Assembly: GCF_040786275.1 (NCBI RefSeq)
Contig: NZ_JBFMVT010000002.1
Location: 2,356,001-2,420,000 of the forward strand
Direction: 5' to 3'
Length of the DNA stretch: 64,000 nt
Origin: Buttiauxella gaviniae
GTDB lineage: Bacteria > Pseudomonadota > Gammaproteobacteria > Enterobacterales > Enterobacteriaceae
Made by a program: the position numbers and the translations under genes. A model generated the notes under the pieces. The model was given only the letters and a program-made list of their open reading frames with translations. It was not told the origin of the DNA and did not search any database. The stretch's first letter is position 1, and each line of letters begins with the position of its first letter. This document shows positions 21,451-31,225 of the stretch, piece after piece.

Positions 21451-21587
21451 CACTGCCAGTTTGCCCACTACGCCCGGCATGGATTGCTCGCGGAATTAAT
21501 CCGCTTTTACAACCCATTGATGCGTACCTGATGAATAAGCATTTCCAGCGTAAACATGGCCTGGATGCTTACTACGGACAGCGCTGA
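21451..21587 (+). pseudogene. decayed 3' gene fragment of unknown origin
   Basis: Two overlapping frames together read like the end of one protein: [15 protein letters not shown] in one frame (stop after it), continuing in the next frame as [19 protein letters not shown] and a TGA at 21585-21587. A single frameshift near 21530 would join them, and a stop codon lies just upstream (21448). I do not recognise the family. It sits where E. coli carries ula, so it may be the scar of a deleted or decayed gene. Confidence 0.4.
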
Positions 21588-21603
21588 TAGGTATTGAGTG
21601 CCA

Positions 21604-21629
21604 TAAAAAAAGCCCCCGCAAGCGGGGGC
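21604..21629 (-). terminator. intrinsic terminator of yjfY
   Basis: A perfect 8-bp GC stem GCCCCCGC/GCGGGGGC (21612-21629) with a 2-base loop. On the minus strand it is followed by seven T (A-run at 21605-21611). It lies 77 bases after the yjfY stop. Confidence 0.85.
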
Positions 21630-21706
21630 AAGTCAAACGTTGGCTTTCTATGTCGTTGTGGTATTCCTGGTGTTAACGCTTTACTTCATTACCTCACTGC
21701 ATACTG

Positions 21707-21982
21707 TTACCGATAGATCTCAGCGCTGACATGCATATTGCCGTTGCTACCTGGCTCTCTCATCAGTATCGAATGGTAGTACTTTGCGCCGTGTTGATCC
21801 GCGTCGTCATTAATCGCGACTTCGGCCTCTTGTTCGGTAGCAAAATTATGATTGATGTAAATCACCCCTAAGCTCATCACATCATCCATATTTTTTGCCT
21901 GATGACTGTTAATTTTAATAGCGGCTGCCGCATTCGAGCACAGCAAAAATGCAGCGACAAAGGCTAATGCGAGAGTTTTCAT
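21707..21982 (-). CDS. yjfY: DUF1471 periplasmic protein YjfY
   Basis: A 91-residue secreted protein with a signal peptide (about 1-20, ending AAA-A), then a DUF1471 domain. It matches E. coli YjfY strongly, for example SLGVIYINHNFATE and ILMREPGSNGNMH. Function is unknown. GGAG six bases upstream supports the MKTLALAF start over one four codons earlier. Confidence 0.88.
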   Translation of the reverse strand: MKTLALAFVAAFLLCSNAAAAIKINSHQAKNMDDVMSLGVIYINHNFATEQEAEVAINDDADQHGAKYYHSILMREPGSNGNMHVSAEIYR

Positions 21983-22211
21983 AATCCGCTCCACTACAAC
22001 TTAATGTGTCGGTTATGGTCGTCGCTCCTGTTAATAAATAGTGGCGGCCTATGACAACAAGTGTAACCCCTTATAATTGGATAAAAAGCGACCATTTCTG
22101 ATGATGTTGGTCAAAATTTTTAGGTGATTAGGACCAATGCCAAAGATTTCATTCAGTTAGCTTATTACTCAAAATTAGCCTTCATGCAAAAGAATTAATT
22201 TCCAGATAACC
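21983..22211. other. non-coding gap between yjfY and the rpsF promoter
   Basis: AT-rich divergent intergenic DNA holding the yjfY promoter and leader. I see no gene, and no operator I can name with confidence. The stretch around 22080-22190 is low in GC but carries no clear repeat. Confidence 0.5.
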
Positions 22212-22240
22212 TTGAGTTTGTTGGGCTGCGCTTGTATGAT
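22212..22240 (+). promoter_or_regulatory. sigma-70 promoter of the rpsF operon
   Basis: TTGAGT (22212-22217), a 17-base spacer and TATGAT (22235-22240). The predicted start near 22247 leaves a leader of about 94 bases before rpsF, enough for the autoregulatory structure described next. Confidence 0.7.
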
Positions 22241-22251
22241 TACGCGTCAAT

Positions 22252-22319
22252 TTTTCAGCCGCCTTATAAACACGTTCCTTGCTTCCATGGGCCGCGGCTG
22301 ACCCTGACAGGAGGCTGAA
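22252..22319 (+). promoter_or_regulatory. rpsF leader, probable S6:S18-binding autoregulatory RNA
   Basis: TTCAGCC (22254-22260) is complementary to GGCTGAA (22313-22319), enclosing a GC-rich inner region (GGGCCGCGGCTGACC). In E. coli and many bacteria the S6:S18 complex binds a conserved structured rpsF leader and represses translation. The pairing and place fit, but I did not fold the RNA. Confidence 0.5.
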
Positions 22320-22322
22320 TAA

Positions 22323-22736
<414 letters not shown>

Positions 22737-22742
22737 TTTCCA

Positions 22743-23292
<550 letters not shown>

Positions 23293-23321
23293 TCGGTCAC
23301 GGTCCATTAATACGACTTTGA

Positions 23322-23786
<465 letters not shown>

Positions 23787-23810
23787 TTTACGCTGAAGTA
23801 GTTACGTTAA

Positions 23811-23835
23811 AACGCCGGCCCAGTGCCGGCGTTTT
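23811..23835 (+). terminator. intrinsic terminator of the rpsF-rplI operon
   Basis: AACGCCGGC (23811-23819) and GCCGGCGTT (about 23825-23833) form a perfect stem around a 5-base loop, followed by TTT. Confidence 0.88.
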
Positions 23836-23839
23836 GCAT

Positions 23840-23964
23840 TTACTCGTCATACTTCAAGCTGCAGGGGCGTTGGCTGCACTCCCTCACCTCAGTCACTTAC
23901 TGAAGTAAGCTCCTGAGGATTCACTCCCTTGCCGCCTACCTGCAACTCGAATTATTTAGAGTAA
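23840..23964. repeat. ERIC element between rplI and ytfB
   Basis: Starts TACTCGTCATACTTCAAG, has CAGTCACTTACTGAAGTAAG and CTCCTGAGGATTCAC in the core, and ends GCAACTCGAATTATTTAGAGTA: a full-length ERIC of about 124 bases. It lies in the convergent gap after the rplI terminator, in the opposite orientation to the copy at 352-477. Confidence 0.9.
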
Positions 23965-23977
23965 ACAGAGTTAAAAG

Positions 23978-24580
23978 CTAACGCGCACGCACGAAACTGC
24001 CATCCGGCTGGCGGGTAAACAGCACCTGCTGATCGTTACCGATGTCTATTGTCAGCCCCGTCACTACACCATTCGCATTCTGACGAACCTGCACCATTTG
24101 GCCGGTTTGCAACGTACTCAGCGGTTTATTGCTGCCTTCTACCTGCGCCATTGAATAGACGTCTGCTGGCGGTAAATTATGATCGCGGAATAGCTGCGCC
24201 ATAGTTTGCCCGGATTCTACGCGGTAAGAGCGCCATTGCCCTTCAATATCATTATTAGCATGTGGTACGGGGGCCTGATCCTGGGGTTGTTCTTCTTCAA
24301 CGCGAGAAGGTTCAACAGGCGTGGCAGGAGCGGTATAAACCGGCGGATTAACCAGTTCGGCGCGCATCGGTGATTGCGACTCTATGGAGAGCTGCGCGTC
24401 ACGAGCAACAGGGCGAGCGGATTGGTCTGCCGTTGGCCACAGGAAACAGATGATGATGACCAGGGCGGCAATAATTATCCCGCGGCGGTGCATGACCGGC
24501 AGTGGGTCCATTAGCCGGAAATGATCGGGTGCATGCCAAATCCGCGCAAGCCAAGGTTTAACAGCGAATCGCATCGGCAA
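23978..24580 (-). CDS. ytfB: OapA/LysM-like cell division-associated protein YtfB
   Basis: A 200-residue inner-membrane protein. The cytoplasmic N-terminus (1-31) contains the OapA_N-type WHAPDHFRLMDPLP and MHRRG. One transmembrane segment (~34-50) and a Pro/Glu-rich linker (60-110) follow, then a LysM-like OapA domain (~115-200) with RVESGQTMAQLFRDHNLP. E. coli YtfB is about 212 residues, binds glycans and localises at the septum. The linker is the part that differs in length. Confidence 0.92.
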   Translation of the reverse strand: MPMRFAVKPWLARIWHAPDHFRLMDPLPVMHRRGIIIAALVIIICFLWPTADQSARPVARDAQLSIESQSPMRAELVNPPVYTAPATPVEPSRVEEEQPQDQAPVPHANNDIEGQWRSYRVESGQTMAQLFRDHNLPPADVYSMAQVEGSNKPLSTLQTGQMVQVRQNANGVVTGLTIDIGNDQQVLFTRQPDGSFVRAR

Positions 24581-24818
24581 CCCTCCTCATTTTCATACAA
24601 GATGCTCTATACATTTACCCACTCCATTATAGAACGCTAACTATTTGATGCACTGAACAATCCCGCTTTACGTGAAGCTAAACCGTAATTTAACGCTCAT
24701 TCAAACCATTGTTCCTGTTTCGTCTGCATTTGTCACCTTTGCCGCTTTTGCATTTTACCCGATGGAATGACGCTGCTATGCTGCACGCTTGCTTTTAAAT
24801 ACCATTCAAGGAAAACCC

Positions 24819-25439
24819 ATGACGACCCCTTCTTTTGACAGCGTCGAAGCGCAAGCAAGTTACGGTATTGGTTTACAGGTAGGTCAACAACTGAGTGAAT
24901 CTGGTCTGCAAGGCCTGCTGCCAGAAGCGTTGGTGGCGGGCCTGCGTGATGCGCTTGAAGGGAATGCTCCGGCAGTTCCGGTTGATGTGGTTCATCGCGC
25001 TCTGCGTGAAGTTCACGAACGTGCTGATGCCGTTCGCCAGGAACGCCAGAAAGAAATGGCAGTAGAAGGGCAGAAATACCTGGAAGAAAACAGCAGCAAA
25101 GAAGGCGTGAACAGCACCGAATCTGGTTTGCAATTCCGCGTTCTGACGCAAGGCACTGGCCCAATCCCGGCTCGTAAAGATCACGTTCGCGTGCACTATA
25201 CCGGCAAACTGATCGATGGCACCGTGTTCGATAGCTCCGTGCAACGTGGCGAACCAGCAGAGTTCCCGGTAAGCGGTGTTATCGCAGGCTGGATTGAAGC
25301 GCTGACTCTGATGCCGGTTGGCTCGAAGTGGGAACTGACTATCCCTCATAACCTGGCTTACGGCGAGCGTGGCGCTGGCGCGTCCATCCCTCCGTACAGC
25401 ACGTTGGTTTTCGAAGTTGAACTGCTGGAAATTCTGTAA
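24819..25439 (+). CDS. fklB: FKBP-type peptidyl-prolyl isomerase FklB (FKBP22)
   Basis: A dimeric prolyl isomerase of 206 residues, the E. coli length. The N-terminal helical dimerisation arm (1-90) precedes the FKBP domain with [36 protein letters not shown] and [13 protein letters not shown]. There is no signal peptide, so it is cytoplasmic. The start [12 protein letters not shown] is preceded by AAGGAAAA. Confidence 0.95.
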   Translation: MTTPSFDSVEAQASYGIGLQVGQQLSESGLQGLLPEALVAGLRDALEGNAPAVPVDVVHRALREVHERADAVRQERQKEMAVEGQKYLEENSSKEGVNSTESGLQFRVLTQGTGPIPARKDHVRVHYTGKLIDGTVFDSSVQRGEPAEFPVSGVIAGWIEALTLMPVGSKWELTIPHNLAYGERGAGASIPPYSTLVFEVELLEIL

Positions 25440-25449
25440 GCGTTCAAAC

Positions 25450-25472
25450 GACCCCGCTTCTGCGGGGTTTTT
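25450..25472 (+). terminator. intrinsic terminator after fklB
   Basis: ACCCCGC (25451-25457), TTCT loop, GCGGGGT (25462-25468), then TTTTA. Confidence 0.88.
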
Positions 25473-25731
25473 ATTTGGTCGTTAACAATTAAAGCGTGAT
25501 TTAATCTGGCAAATACCCCATTCCAAAGTGTTTGTGTGAGGTGTCTCACTATTAATTGGTGATTTTGCACTCAAAATAAACACAAAATTAACAAATCCAT
25601 TCATTGTTAGTATTCATGCCGCTAATTCTTCCCTACTATCTTTGAGTTCCCCGGAACAACATCACATCCTCACTATTTTAATAAAGGCCGGTAGAGCCTC
25701 AACGCAAAAGACAGGAACAGGAAAACACAAC

Positions 25732-27144
25732 ATGGTCGATCAGATTAAAGTTGCAGACGAAGCTGACGCTCCGGCTGAACAGTCGCTACGGCGAAATTTA
25801 ACCAACCGCCACATTCAGCTTATTGCCATCGGCGGGGCTATTGGTACCGGCCTGTTTATGGGCTCGGGTAAAACGATTAGCCTCGCGGGGCCGTCCATTA
25901 TTTTCGTCTACATGATTATTGGCTTTATGCTGTTCTTCGTGATGCGAGCGATGGGCGAACTGCTGCTTTCAAACCTCGAATACAAATCTTTCAGCGATTT
26001 TGCAGCAGACTTGCTCGGCCCATGGGCGGGCTATTTTACCGGCTGGACATACTGGTTCTGCTGGGTCGTCACCGGTATGGCTGACGTAGTGGCGATAACC
26101 TCCTACGCGCAATTCTGGTTCCCCGGGCTTTCGGATTGGGTGGCATCGCTTGCTGTCATCGTGGTGCTGCTGGGTCTGAATCTTGCCACCGTGAAGATGT
26201 TCGGTGAGATGGAGTTCTGGTTTGCGATGATCAAAATCGTCGCCATCGTCGGTTTGATTGTTATCGGCCTGGTCATGATTCTGACGAACTTCCATTCGCC
26301 ATCAGGCGTTGAAGCCTCGCTCAACAACCTGTGGAACGATGGCGGCTGGTTCCCGAAAGGCCTTAGCGGCTTCTTTGCGGGCTTCCAGATAGCGGTGTTT
26401 GCGTTTGTCGGTGTGGAGCTGGTGGGAACGACTGCCGCCGAAACGAAAGATCCGGAAAAATCCCTGCCGCGTGCAATTAACTCAATTCCTATCCGTATCA
26501 TCATGTTTTATGTGTTCGCGCTGATAGTGATTATGTCGGTCACGCCGTGGCGTTCGGTCGTACCGGATAAGAGCCCATTCGTGGAATTGTTTGTGCTGGT
26601 GGGGCTGCCAGCGGCGGCGAGTATCATCAACTTTGTGGTGCTGACTTCAGCGGCTTCCTCGGCAAACAGCGGCGTATTCTCTACCAGCCGTATGCTGTTT
26701 GGCCTGGCACAGGATGGCGCGGCCCCGAAAGCGTTCGGCAAACTCTCGAAGAACGCAGTTCCAGCGAAGGGTTTAACCTTCTCCTGTATCTGCCTGTTGG
26801 GCGGCGTGGTGATGCTTTACGTTAATCCAGACGTGATTACGGCCTTCACCATGATCACCACCGTATCAGCAATTCTGTTTATGTTTGTCTGGACGATTAT
26901 TCTTTGCTCGTACCTGGTGTACCGCAAGCAGCGTCCGGAGCTGCATCAGAAATCGATCTACAAAATGCCGCTCGGTAAATTGATGTGCTGGGTCTGCATG
27001 GCGTTCTTCGTGTTTGTGATTGCGTTGCTGACGCTGGAACAAGATACCCGCCAGGCGCTGATGGTGACGCCATTGTGGTTTGTGGTGTTAGGTGTGTGCT
27101 GGATGTTTATCGGTAAGAAGCGTATTGCGGCAATGCGGAAGTAA
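25732..27144 (+). CDS. cycA: D-serine/D-alanine/glycine:H+ symporter
   Basis: CycA imports glycine, D-serine, D-alanine and D-cycloserine with protons. The 470-residue protein is an APC-family amino acid permease with twelve predicted membrane helices. NRHIQLIAIGGAIGTGLF at about residues 24-41 is the family signature for helix 1. The start MVDQIKVADEA aligns with E. coli CycA. The leader is about 260 bases long and its last bases (GAAAACACAAC at 25721-25731) are CA-rich. E. coli cycA is repressed by the GcvB sRNA through CA-rich leader sequence, so this is a plausible target. Confidence 0.95.
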   Translation: MVDQIKVADEADAPAEQSLRRNLTNRHIQLIAIGGAIGTGLFMGSGKTISLAGPSIIFVYMIIGFMLFFVMRAMGELLLSNLEYKSFSDFAADLLGPWAGYFTGWTYWFCWVVTGMADVVAITSYAQFWFPGLSDWVASLAVIVVLLGLNLATVKMFGEMEFWFAMIKIVAIVGLIVIGLVMILTNFHSPSGVEASLNNLWNDGGWFPKGLSGFFAGFQIAVFAFVGVELVGTTAAETKDPEKSLPRAINSIPIRIIMFYVFALIVIMSVTPWRSVVPDKSPFVELFVLVGLPAAASIINFVVLTSAASSANSGVFSTSRMLFGLAQDGAAPKAFGKLSKNAVPAKGLTFSCICLLGGVVMLYVNPDVITAFTMITTVSAILFMFVWTIILCSYLVYRKQRPELHQKSIYKMPLGKLMCWVCMAFFVFVIALLTLEQDTRQALMVTPLWFVVLGVCWMFIGKKRIAAMRK

Positions 27145-27152
27145 TTTTTGCT

Positions 27153-27187
27153 CTCACCCCGGCCCTCAGTGAGAGGGCCGGGGTGAG
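27153..27187. terminator. 15-bp perfect hairpin between cycA and ytfE
   Basis: CTCACCCCGGCCCTC (27153-27167) and GAGGGCCGGGGTGAG (27173-27187) pair perfectly around AGTGA. GGTTTT follows on the plus strand. It ends 7 bases before the ytfE stop codon and separates converging genes. A related GC-rich hairpin group occurs at 61190-61290. Confidence 0.75.
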
Positions 27188-27194
27188 GCTGGTT

Positions 27195-27857
27195 TTATTC
27201 TCCAGACAACGCGCGTGGGAACAGCACGTTATTCTCGAGACTGATGTGTTCCATCAGATCGTCAATCAGCTCATTAATCCCGTTATACATCGCTTTCCAG
27301 GTTGTGCACGCTTCAGGCGGTGGCGTCACGTTATTGGTCGTGTGTTTGATCACGTCTACCAATTCGCCCGCGTCGTCATGCTCACTTTCCATCACACTGA
27401 TCGGGCCGTTCGCCTGAGAACCCATACCCTGTTTAATCATCGGGAACAGGATTTGCTCTTCTTTCATCATGTGGCTGCCCAGCTCTTGATGCAGCATGGT
27501 CAGATATTTCGCTAAACCTTTCGGTACGTTTGGTTTATCCGCATGCACACGTTCAACTTTGGTTGCCTGAAGGATCAGTTCTGGCAGCTGTTCGCGGTGG
27601 CGGTCATGATAACGCACGATGATATGGTCGATAATTTCAGCTAACGGCACGGTACGCCACTCTTTCTCGATTGGCTCTTCAGCAAGCTTTGCAAGCTCAG
27701 CTTCAATCGCGTCCAGATCCAACTCTTTACGCGTCGCGGCACGCACAAGCGTCTGCTTCCCGCCGCAGCAGTAATCGAGATCCAATTTACGGAACAGCGC
27801 AGATGCGCGTGGAATAGTTAAAGCCAGTTCACCTAAAGGTTGATCGCGGAAAGCCAT
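27195..27857 (-). CDS. ytfE: iron-sulfur cluster repair di-iron protein YtfE (RIC)
   Basis: YtfE restores Fe-S clusters damaged by nitric oxide or peroxide. The 220-residue protein has an N-terminal ScdA-like domain with the C30-C31 pair in DYCCGGKQT, and a hemerythrin-like four-helix bundle holding a di-iron centre ([40 protein letters not shown]). Length equals E. coli YtfE. A perfect-looking NsrR operator lies 28-50 bases upstream, and nsrR itself is at 14150-14575. Confidence 0.96.
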   Translation of the reverse strand: MAFRDQPLGELALTIPRASALFRKLDLDYCCGGKQTLVRAATRKELDLDAIEAELAKLAEEPIEKEWRTVPLAEIIDHIIVRYHDRHREQLPELILQATKVERVHADKPNVPKGLAKYLTMLHQELGSHMMKEEQILFPMIKQGMGSQANGPISVMESEHDDAGELVDVIKHTTNNVTPPPEACTTWKAMYNGINELIDDLMEHISLENNVLFPRALSGE

Positions 27858-27884
27858 GAGCCAATACCTCGTTGTCGATAATAT

Positions 27885-27907
27885 AAGATGTATATTAAAT
27901 GCATCTT
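27885..27907 (-). promoter_or_regulatory. NsrR operator upstream of ytfE
   Basis: A 23-base inverted repeat: on the minus strand AAGATGCATTT, one base, then ATATACATCTT. The half-site consensus for NsrR is AAGATGCYTTT, matched exactly by the upstream half. It lies in the ytfE promoter region, as in E. coli, where NsrR represses ytfE until nitric oxide destroys its cluster. Confidence 0.85.
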
Positions 27908-27941
27908 TAAACCGATGCTATGACTATTTCGAGGTAAAGCA

Positions 27942-28916
27942 CTATTGATCAACTGCGACAGGAACCTCAGCAAGCGTGTTTTTCTGCGGCTTCGTGAGGA
28001 CGGCTAACACCACGCCAACGACCAGGCAAATAATGCCCAATAACGTCAGCAGCGGCGGCCAGCTATGGCGCAGCATAAAGGTATAAGCCAGCCCCGCCAG
28101 GGTTTCGAACACGATTAGCGGGCCGACGATAACGGTCGGCAAACGCTGGCTGGCAATGTTCCAGCACAGTGCTCCCAGCCATGAACAAAACAGCGCGATA
28201 GCTAACATCAGCGTTAAAAACACCTCCGGGCGCGGGCCAAACGGCAGAGTGAAATCCATGTTAGTTCGGGACATCCAAAGGCAGACGGCGATATAACCCA
28301 GCAGAGAAAAGGGCAGAATGACCAGCCCCTGCGCCGTCGCCCACATCAGCGGATTTTTATCGGGATTTTCCCGCAGCCAGCGAGCATTACGCAGCGCATA
28401 CCAAGCCCAGCAAGCGACGGAGATAAAAGCCAGCCCAATGCCGCTAACATAGCGCCACCAGCTAAATTCAAACTCTCCGCTATGTAATTCGGCGGTATTC
28501 ACCATCACCAGACCCAGCGCGATAATCACCAGGGCGGGTGCCAGCCGACGCCACGGCAGTTTGCCGTCCCGCTTGCTGTAAAGCAGATTGGCGAATACCG
28601 GAATCACCACCGGAAGGGTGCCGATAATCATGGTGGAAATTGGGGCACCGGTGCGTTGAATCGCACTTGCGAGGCACACGTAATAAATGAGATTACCGAC
28701 GGTGGAGAGTTTAAGAGCGGTGAACCAGTCCGCACGGCACAACTGGCGCAGGCGCTGCCGCCCAAGCCAGGCGAGGGGGAGCGCAATTAAGCCCAGCGCC
28801 AGGTAGCGCCCGGTTGACTGCATCGCGGCCGGATAATCCGGAACAATCAGCGGCCCAACGAAAATCAATCCCCACATCAACCCTGCAAGCAGGGCGTACA
28901 ACACACCAGTTAACAT
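27942..28916 (-). CDS. ytfF: DMT/EamA-family inner-membrane transporter YtfF
   Basis: A 324-residue protein with ten predicted membrane helices in two EamA repeats, beginning MLTGVLYALLAGLMWGLIFVG. It matches E. coli YtfF (321 residues) throughout, for example LIYYVCLASAIQRTGAP and IVGPLIVFETLAGL. The substrate is not established. It lies 80 bases downstream of an AraC-type gene on the same strand, which may regulate it. Confidence 0.9.
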   Translation of the reverse strand: MLTGVLYALLAGLMWGLIFVGPLIVPDYPAAMQSTGRYLALGLIALPLAWLGRQRLRQLCRADWFTALKLSTVGNLIYYVCLASAIQRTGAPISTMIIGTLPVVIPVFANLLYSKRDGKLPWRRLAPALVIIALGLVMVNTAELHSGEFEFSWWRYVSGIGLAFISVACWAWYALRNARWLRENPDKNPLMWATAQGLVILPFSLLGYIAVCLWMSRTNMDFTLPFGPRPEVFLTLMLAIALFCSWLGALCWNIASQRLPTVIVGPLIVFETLAGLAYTFMLRHSWPPLLTLLGIICLVVGVVLAVLTKPQKNTLAEVPVAVDQ

Positions 28917-28996
28917 TCTCTTCGTCTTCCACTTATCTCTTTAGATCGAGTGTAGGCGTGGCGAGATTAAAAATATTGTACCAGCTTGCTGTATCG

Positions 28997-29821
28997 CTAA
29001 CGGGCGACCTGCTTCTGGTAACGAACGGGCGTGATGCCATAGCGTTGGGAAAAGGCGCGGGTCAGGTGAGCTTGATCGGTTAATCCGCTGGCAATCGCAA
29101 CCTGGGCTGCGGGCATACCGTTGGTCAGAAACTGCTTGGCTCGCCACAGGCGAATCGCCATCAGCATTTGGTGGGGTGTGACGTGGAAATGCGCTTTGAA
29201 CATGCGCTGAAAGTGATACGGGCTGAGTGAAACCACGGCGGCAAGATCGTCAAGCGTAACCGGGTGCATATAGTTGTCGTGCAGATAGTCCCGAATCCGC
29301 TCAAAACGATGCGTAGATCCCTGTGGGCCGGAAGGTAAATGGCGGGCGTAGGGCCGAAAAGTATCGATGAGATTAAGTAGCAGACCTTGCTGAGCGAGGG
29401 AATCACTCTCACGCCATAGCCCGTTAATCAGTTGCGAAATGCGGCCTGCGCGCAGGGGATCGTGATTGACAACTTCACTGAACGACCAGTTTCGCGACCC
29501 GGTAACCGTTTCAAGAATTTCCGGTTCGAGATAAATCATTCGGTACTGCCAGCCCTCTTCGGTGGCGGCTTCTCCGGTATGCAGCTCGTCGGGATTCATC
29601 AGAACCAGAGAATCTCTCCCCGCGACATACTGCGCGCCACGATAGCGAAAACGCTCCGCACCCCAGGTTACCGTACCGATGCCAAACGCTTCGTGAGTGT
29701 GCGGCTCGAAGGCGTAACGCGAAATGTGGGCGTGATACAGCTCAACGCCGGGCAACTGCGGCAAATGCCGGAATTGAGCGCTGTCTTTCTCATCGTTGAA
29801 CTGGTCAGGTACGCCTTGCAC
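28997..29821 (-). CDS. AraC-family transcriptional regulator
   Basis: A 274-residue regulator. The N-terminal cupin-like AraC ligand-binding domain (~20-110) contains HTHEAFGIGTVTWG and MNPDELHTGEA. The C-terminal pair of HTH motifs (~165-270) contains LDDLAAVVSLSPYHFQRMFKAH and PAAQVAIASGLTDQAHLTRAF. I do not recall this gene between ytfF and qorB in E. coli, so it is an addition in this lineage. ytfF, directly downstream, encodes an exporter-like protein; AraC-DMT pairs often have the regulator control its neighbour. No ligand can be named. Confidence 0.85.
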   Translation of the reverse strand: MQGVPDQFNDEKDSAQFRHLPQLPGVELYHAHISRYAFEPHTHEAFGIGTVTWGAERFRYRGAQYVAGRDSLVLMNPDELHTGEAATEEGWQYRMIYLEPEILETVTGSRNWSFSEVVNHDPLRAGRISQLINGLWRESDSLAQQGLLLNLIDTFRPYARHLPSGPQGSTHRFERIRDYLHDNYMHPVTLDDLAAVVSLSPYHFQRMFKAHFHVTPHQMLMAIRLWRAKQFLTNGMPAAQVAIASGLTDQAHLTRAFSQRYGITPVRYQKQVAR

Positions 29822-29885
29822 GTTTTCTCTCCGTCAGGACATCCCATTAGTATAGGGATGTCCATGTTTAACGGAAAGTTAACAT

Positions 29886-30734
29886 TTAAAGCGCCGCGCG
29901 GATGCTCTCTTCAAGCGTGGTGGTTGGGCGGCCAATCAGAGTGCTTAACTGGCGGCTGTCATCAAACAGGCCACCTTTAGATGCGCCTGCGTCAGAGTTT
30001 GCCAGCAGCGCCGCCAGGCCTTCCGGCAAACCCGCACCCAGCAAGGCCGCTTTAAAATCGGCTTCTGGCAGATTCTGATACACCACGGTTTTGCCGCTCT
30101 GCTTTGTCAGCTCTTCGGTAAGCTCTGTCAGCGTCCAGCCGTGGTCGCCCGCTAGCTCATAAACTTTGCCTGCCTGGTTATCCAGCGTCATCACTTTAGC
30201 CGCAGCCGCTGCATAATCAGCACGCGTTGCAGAGGCAATTTTGCCGTTGCCTGCGCTACCAATAAACGTACCATGTTGCAGGGCTGGCGGAATGCTGGCG
30301 AGATAGTTTTCGGTGTACCAGCCGTTGCGCAGCAGCACAAACGGAATGCCTGATTCTTTGAGCATTTGTTCGGTCGCGATGTGTTCATCAGCCAGGCCCA
30401 GTGGAGAAGAATCCGCATGCAGCAGGCTGGTGTAGGCAATCAGTTTTACGCCCACTTCTTTCGCCGCCTCAATCACATTGCGATGCTGAACGGCACGTTT
30501 CCCCACTTCGCTTGAAGAGATCAGCAACAGCTTTTCTACACCCGCCAGCGCTTGCACCAGGGCGGTTTTATCTTCATAACTGGCAGCCCGAACCTGAACG
30601 CCGCGGTCAGCAAACGCCTGGATTTTCGCTGGGTTACGCACAATAGCCACCAGTTGGTCAGCTGCGACAGTTTTCAATAGATCTTCAACAACGAGTTGGC
30701 CCAGTTGGCCGGAAACACCGGTAATAGCGATCAT
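29886..30734 (-). CDS. qorB: NAD(P)H:quinone oxidoreductase QorB
   Basis: An NmrA-like atypical short-chain dehydrogenase of 282 residues that reduces quinones with NADPH. The Rossmann loop GVSGQLG is at residues 6-12, and LLISSSEVGKRAVQHRNVIEAAK is conserved with E. coli QorB (286 residues). The start was placed at MIAITGVSG, preceded by AAAGGAGATTTACC, an excellent ribosome site. The longer reading frame upstream runs across the divergent ytfH gene. It diverges from ytfH across about 91 bases. Confidence 0.94.
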   Translation of the reverse strand: MIAITGVSGQLGQLVVEDLLKTVAADQLVAIVRNPAKIQAFADRGVQVRAASYEDKTALVQALAGVEKLLLISSSEVGKRAVQHRNVIEAAKEVGVKLIAYTSLLHADSSPLGLADEHIATEQMLKESGIPFVLLRNGWYTENYLASIPPALQHGTFIGSAGNGKIASATRADYAAAAAKVMTLDNQAGKVYELAGDHGWTLTELTEELTKQSGKTVVYQNLPEADFKAALLGAGLPEGLAALLANSDAGASKGGLFDDSRQLSTLIGRPTTTLEESIRAAL

Positions 30735-30785
30735 GGTAAATCTCCTTTGGGGGTTCTGGTTAAGTTGTGTCACACTATCACTTTC

Positions 30786-30802
30786 ACTAACTTTTAGTAA
30801 GT
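30786..30802. promoter_or_regulatory. palindrome between qorB and ytfH, candidate HxlR-type operator
   Basis: ACTAACT-TTT-AGTAAGT is an inverted repeat with one mismatch, centred in the divergent qorB/ytfH promoter region. HxlR-family repressors commonly bind such TACTTACT-like palindromes near their own genes. YtfH as the binder is inferred. Confidence 0.45.
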
Positions 30803-30825
30803 ACGCACAAAAAGGTAAGTATGAA

Positions 30826-31221
30826 ATGAGTGAAATTGAAACGCGTGCGCCGTCGTTAACCGAGCAGATGCGCAACGGCAATTTGTTCGCCGAACAGTGC
30901 CCATCGCGGGATGTGTTAAAACATGTCACCAGTCGCTGGGGCGTATTGATTCTTGTGGCGTTGCAGGGCGGGACGCATCGCTTCAGCGATTTGCGCCGCA
31001 AGATGGGCGGAGTAAGTGAAAAAATGCTCGCGCAAACGCTGCAATGGTTAGAAGCCGATGGTTTTGTGAATCGAAAATCGTACCCGGTTGTGCCGCCGCA
31101 TGTGGAATACAGTTTGACGCCGCTGGGTGAAGAAGTAAGCGAGAAAGTCGCCGCGTTAGCCGACTGGATTGAAGGGAATTTGCCGAAGGTTATGGCGTCC
31201 CGAAATGAACGGGACGCCTGA
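30826..31221 (+). CDS. ytfH: HxlR-family transcriptional regulator YtfH
   Basis: A 131-residue winged-helix regulator of the HxlR type with CPSRDVLKHVTSRWGVLILVALQ and the recognition region FSDLRRKMGGVSEKMLAQTL. It matches E. coli YtfH (126 residues). The single cysteine in the NLFAEQCPSR stretch is conserved in this family and in some members senses electrophiles or quinones. It diverges from qorB and probably controls it. I chose MSEIETR (AAAGG upstream) over an earlier in-frame ATG near qorB. The stop lies 4 bases from the converging cpdB stop. Confidence 0.9.
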   Translation: MSEIETRAPSLTEQMRNGNLFAEQCPSRDVLKHVTSRWGVLILVALQGGTHRFSDLRRKMGGVSEKMLAQTLQWLEADGFVNRKSYPVVPPHVEYSLTPLGEEVSEKVAALADWIEGNLPKVMASRNERDA

Positions 31222-31225
31222 GAGA

